Source: Rhizobium redzepovicii
GTDB lineage: Bacteria > Pseudomonadota > Alphaproteobacteria > Rhizobiales > Rhizobiaceae
Reading direction: 5' to 3'
Length of the DNA stretch: 64,000 nucleotides
NCBI RefSeq assembly: GCF_019793435.1
Contig: NZ_JAILYH010000007.1
Location: 1-64,000 of the forward strand
The notes below the pieces were generated by a model. The model did no database searches. It was not told where the DNA came from and saw nothing but the letters and a program-made list of their open reading frames with translations. Shown here one piece after another: positions 61,321 to 64,000 of this stretch. A program made the translations under genes and the position numbers. The number at the start of each line of letters is the position of its first letter. The stretch's first letter is position 1.

Positions 61321-63159
61321 TCAATTCGCCGGCCGATAGCGAAAGAACTGAACGCCCACATCGGCCGCCTTCGGAAGCGGCTCCAGATAGGGCGGTATAT
61401 TGCCCTTGCGGAGCTCGGCATAGAGCCCATCCGGTTTCAGCTTGGCAATCTCTCGCGTCTGCAGGTCACCGGAACAGAAGCCAAGCACCGTCACATGAGC
61501 CCCCTTCAGGAAGGCTTCCGCCTCCTGCGGCTCCGCCAGCCCGATGTGCAGTTCCGTCAGCATGCCGCCCTGATTGCGGTGATAGGGCGCGGAGAGAACC
61601 CGGTTTTGCGTGAAACGAAGGATCGGCACGCCCATTTCCGAAGGTGCGGAGACCAGGCCGGCCGGAAGCCCGGCAAGCGGCGCCAGCGCCTGCCTCGATG
61701 TGCAGGAAAGCACCTTTTCCGTCGCCTGCTTCTGTGCGCCGTTGCCCATCTGCAGCGCGATAAGTCCGCCGCCGAGTGCCCAGGCGGCCGGAACGCTTGC
61801 GAGGACAGTGACGATATAAACGAAGGCGGCGGCAACATTCTCGCTGTCGCTATTGGAAATCCGCCTGATATCGATGATCAGCAAGGCAAGTGGCAGAATG
61901 GAGATCAGGTTCGAGAAAACGGAGCCGCGCACCTGGACCAGCGCAATTGCCCAGCTGGTGATCAGCAGGAAGAGCAGGACCAGATGGATCTGCATACGAT
62001 CGCGCCGAACGATGCGGAAGATGCAGACCGCGATGGCGAAAAGGCCGGCCGCATAGAAACCACCGATGGAGAAGGGATCGGTGCGTAGAAGAACAAAGGC
62101 CGACTGCGCTTCCGACACATTCCTCAGCCAGAGTTCGACCAGCATCGGATCAAGACCGGCGAGCGGATCGCTCAGGCATTGCGGCGCAATCACCATCGCC
62201 GAACCGAGAACACCGGCACCGACGAGGCCAAGCGCCGCAAAGCGCAAGGGGCGACTCAGGCGGCTTGCAAAGACCGCCGAAGACAGCAGCAGCCCGCCGC
62301 CGATCGCCGCCAGGCTGTAATAACCGAGCGAGAGATTGTCGCAGGTGACCATCGAATAGAGCCGCGGCGGTACCGTTGCGACAAAGAGAATGCTGATCGC
62401 CATTGCCAGCGCCAGCCCGAATGCCTTCGCGGCGACGGCGAATTTTTCGCCTTCCCACGCCCAGAGCAAAGCGATGGTCAGACAGACGGCCGCGACAAAA
62501 GGCGTCGTCTCGGCGCCGATGGCGATGGCGACCGCTGCCGCGATGCCGGCAACCGCATAACTCCTGCCGCGCCGCTGCGGATCCAGCAGCATCGCCACCA
62601 TCGTCGCGACCAGCGCCAGCTGCGCATTGTGATGATCGATGGCTCCAGGCGCAAAACGGTTGCCGGTGTAGATCGCAAGACCGGTCATGCCGAGACTGAT
62701 ATGCATGCCGGCGACACCGCCGATGCGCCGCCCGGCAACGGCCATGGCAAGCATGGCGGGGAGGACGAGCGAAACCGGCCAAACGGCAAGCGCCAGGGCC
62801 TCAGCCGTCTCGTGGGGCGCAAACAGACCGAAGAACCAGATCAGCGAAGCGATCGGCAGATCGATCAGCCGCGACCAGTGCATCAGCGTGCCGCCACCGA
62901 GGCCGAGGCGATATTGCATCAGATCGAACCAGCCCTGCCCGGCGAGAAAATCGCGAACCTCGATGAGACGCATTCCGTCGTCATTGTCGGGACCGACATA
63001 ATCGGTCGCAGTGAAAAGCTTGGCGACGAGGAGGATGGTGGCGAGAATGACGCTATAGCAGATGACGGTTGGCCACAGGCGCATCATCAACCGCCCCAAC
63101 CCGCCCCTTTGGGCGGCGGTCACGGATGCGGCATTGGTGATCGGCTGCACGGCGTTCAT
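61321..63159 (-). CDS. Polytopic GT-C-like membrane protein of unknown function
   Basis: This 612-residue protein has about a dozen hydrophobic segments up to residue 470 and a soluble C-terminal part. Early on it has TDYVGPDNDDGMRLIEVRDFL, an acidic loop resembling the metal site in the first loop of GT-C transferases, and NRFAPGAIDHHNAQL in a later loop. It may transfer a sugar from a lipid carrier. It is divergent from a family 2 glycosyltransferase gene, which supports a cell-surface glycan role. Confidence 0.7.
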   Translation of the reverse strand: MNAVQPITNAASVTAAQRGGLGRLMMRLWPTVICYSVILATILLVAKLFTATDYVGPDNDDGMRLIEVRDFLAGQGWFDLMQYRLGLGGGTLMHWSRLIDLPIASLIWFFGLFAPHETAEALALAVWPVSLVLPAMLAMAVAGRRIGGVAGMHISLGMTGLAIYTGNRFAPGAIDHHNAQLALVATMVAMLLDPQRRGRSYAVAGIAAAVAIAIGAETTPFVAAVCLTIALLWAWEGEKFAVAAKAFGLALAMAISILFVATVPPRLYSMVTCDNLSLGYYSLAAIGGGLLLSSAVFASRLSRPLRFAALGLVGAGVLGSAMVIAPQCLSDPLAGLDPMLVELWLRNVSEAQSAFVLLRTDPFSIGGFYAAGLFAIAVCIFRIVRRDRMQIHLVLLFLLITSWAIALVQVRGSVFSNLISILPLALLIIDIRRISNSDSENVAAAFVYIVTVLASVPAAWALGGGLIALQMGNGAQKQATEKVLSCTSRQALAPLAGLPAGLVSAPSEMGVPILRFTQNRVLSAPYHRNQGGMLTELHIGLAEPQEAEAFLKGAHVTVLGFCSGDLQTREIAKLKPDGLYAELRKGNIPPYLEPLPKAADVGVQFFRYRPAN

Positions 63160-63318
63160 CGTGGTTAGCGCTTCGTTTCCGGATGCCGAAGCTTAACCGC
63201 AGCCGATCAAGAAAGTGTAAAGCCGATTGCGGCAGCTGCCGATTTTGCTTTCGTCATAGGGTCTTATTAACGCCGGGTGGTTTAGGCTCGGCTCGGCTTT
63301 TGTGTAACGAGTAAAGTC

Positions 63319-64000
63319 ATGGCCCGATCGAGTACCGATAAACTGGACATTGCCGTCCTGCTTCCCTGCTATAATGAAGCCGCGACGATCGGCCCTGTGG
63401 TGCGAGGTTTCCGCGCGACGCTGCCGGATGCGGCGATCCACGTCTACGACAACAATTCCACCGATGGCACCGCCCTGCAGGCGATGCTTGCCGGGGCGCA
63501 TGTCGTGCGCGAGCGGCGGCAGGGCAAGGGCCACGTCGTGCGCCGGATGTTCGCCGACATTGACGCCGACATCTACATCATCGCCGACGGCGACGGCACC
63601 TATACGCCAGCCGATGCCGAGGAACTGGTGCGCACACTGCTGACCGAGCGGGCCGACATGGTGGTGGGAACCCGCCGCGGCGTTCATGCCGATGCCGGCC
63701 GTCAGGGCCATGCGCTCGGCAACCGGCTTTTCAACCTGCTCTACCGGACGATCTTCGGCCCCGACTTCACCGATATCTTTTCCGGCTACCGCGCTTTCTC
63801 ACGCCGCTTCGTCAAGAGCTTCCCGGCGGTATCAGGCGGCTTCGAGATCGAAACCGAAATGTCCGTGCACGCCTCGCGGCTGAAGCTGCCGGTCAGCGAG
63901 CTGGAACTCGATTACGGCCGCCGGCCGGAAGGCTCGCATTCCAAGCTTTCGACCTTTCGCGACGGCGGCAGGATTCTCTGGATGTTCGCGATGCTGATGA
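63319..64000 (+). CDS. Family 2 glycosyltransferase (dolichol-phosphate-mannose-synthase-like), partial
   Basis: The gene runs off the right edge; 227 codons are present. It starts DIAVLLPCYNEAATIGPVVRGF, followed by YDNNSTDGT and the metal DxD in IIADGDGTY near residue 93, the core of GT2 polyprenyl-phosphate sugar synthases. DIFSGYRAFSRRFVKSFP is the acceptor-side motif. It probably makes a lipid-linked sugar for use by a membrane transferase such as the divergent neighbour. The ATG at 63319 follows a modest GTAAAG site. Confidence 0.9.
   Translation, partial: MARSSTDKLDIAVLLPCYNEAATIGPVVRGFRATLPDAAIHVYDNNSTDGTALQAMLAGAHVVRERRQGKGHVVRRMFADIDADIYIIADGDGTYTPADAEELVRTLLTERADMVVGTRRGVHADAGRQGHALGNRLFNLLYRTIFGPDFTDIFSGYRAFSRRFVKSFPAVSGGFEIETEMSVHASRLKLPVSELELDYGRRPEGSHSKLSTFRDGGRILWMFAMLM

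Noticed and set aside
1..64000. CRISPR arrays, rRNA or tRNA genes
   Set aside because: No regularly spaced repeats and no cloverleaf or rRNA-like segments were noticed by eye; a dedicated tRNA scan was not possible.

Overview
The window looks like chromosome of a Rhizobium species (R. leguminosarum/etli group, Alphaproteobacteria). The GC-rich coding bias, the phospholipid N-methyltransferase-like gene next to pyrF, the Atu4866-family gene, a RIME-like nested palindromic element and an Irr-box-like site upstream of iron genes all fit this. This assignment is inferred from gene content; no database search was run.

Positions 1 to about 12214 are the right-hand part of a mobile genomic island. 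It carries a short type II CBASS anti-phage operon: a cGAS/DncV-like nucleotidyltransferase, a stand-alone E2-like protein and a patatin phospholipase. A divergent XRE repressor and ImmA/IrrE metallopeptidase pair of the CapH/CapP type lies beside it. A decayed IS630-family element follows, then a four-gene recombinase operon: two clear tyrosine recombinases, a third large divergent protein and a small coiled-coil-like protein. The island ends inside comM (yifB), of which only the first ~76 codons remain at 12215-12444. The CBASS genes are the visible cargo, the recombinase operon is the likely mobility module, and comM is the target.

From 12.6 to 42.6 kb the sequence is mostly ordered core genome. 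It contains gshB; an RbsBAC-like sugar ABC transporter with a divergent LacI regulator and two operator copies; yraN-rsmI; dnaN; a DUF72 gene; the pmtA / histidine phosphatase / pyrF / DUF1330 cluster; an NDUFA9-like SDR; uppP; a GST; queG with an epimerase gene; rlpA; an RsmB-like rRNA methyltransferase; a four-gene iron-related operon (imelysin, DUF1111 di-haem protein, imelysin, DUF1513); DUF2252; a PaaI-like thioesterase with MTA/SAH nucleosidase; and guaA.

From 42.6 to 51.6 kb there is a patchwork of small regulator/enzyme pairs with visible decay: a GNAT acetyltransferase remnant, an AbrB antitoxin beside a frameshifted VapC remnant, and a GlxA/FtrA-type regulator split by one in-frame stop. 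Intact genes here include WYL, AraC and LysR regulators, VOC, RibD-type reductase, PEBP, isochorismatase and two SDRs. From 51.6 kb to the end come ogt, an M14 deacylase, an ArsC/Spx-like gene, ybaK, two MarR regulators each divergent from its probable target (a GST and a DMT exporter), an M29 aminopeptidase, a flavodoxin-fold oxidoreductase, xseA, a small membrane protein, a GT-C-like membrane protein and a family 2 glycosyltransferase that runs off the window.
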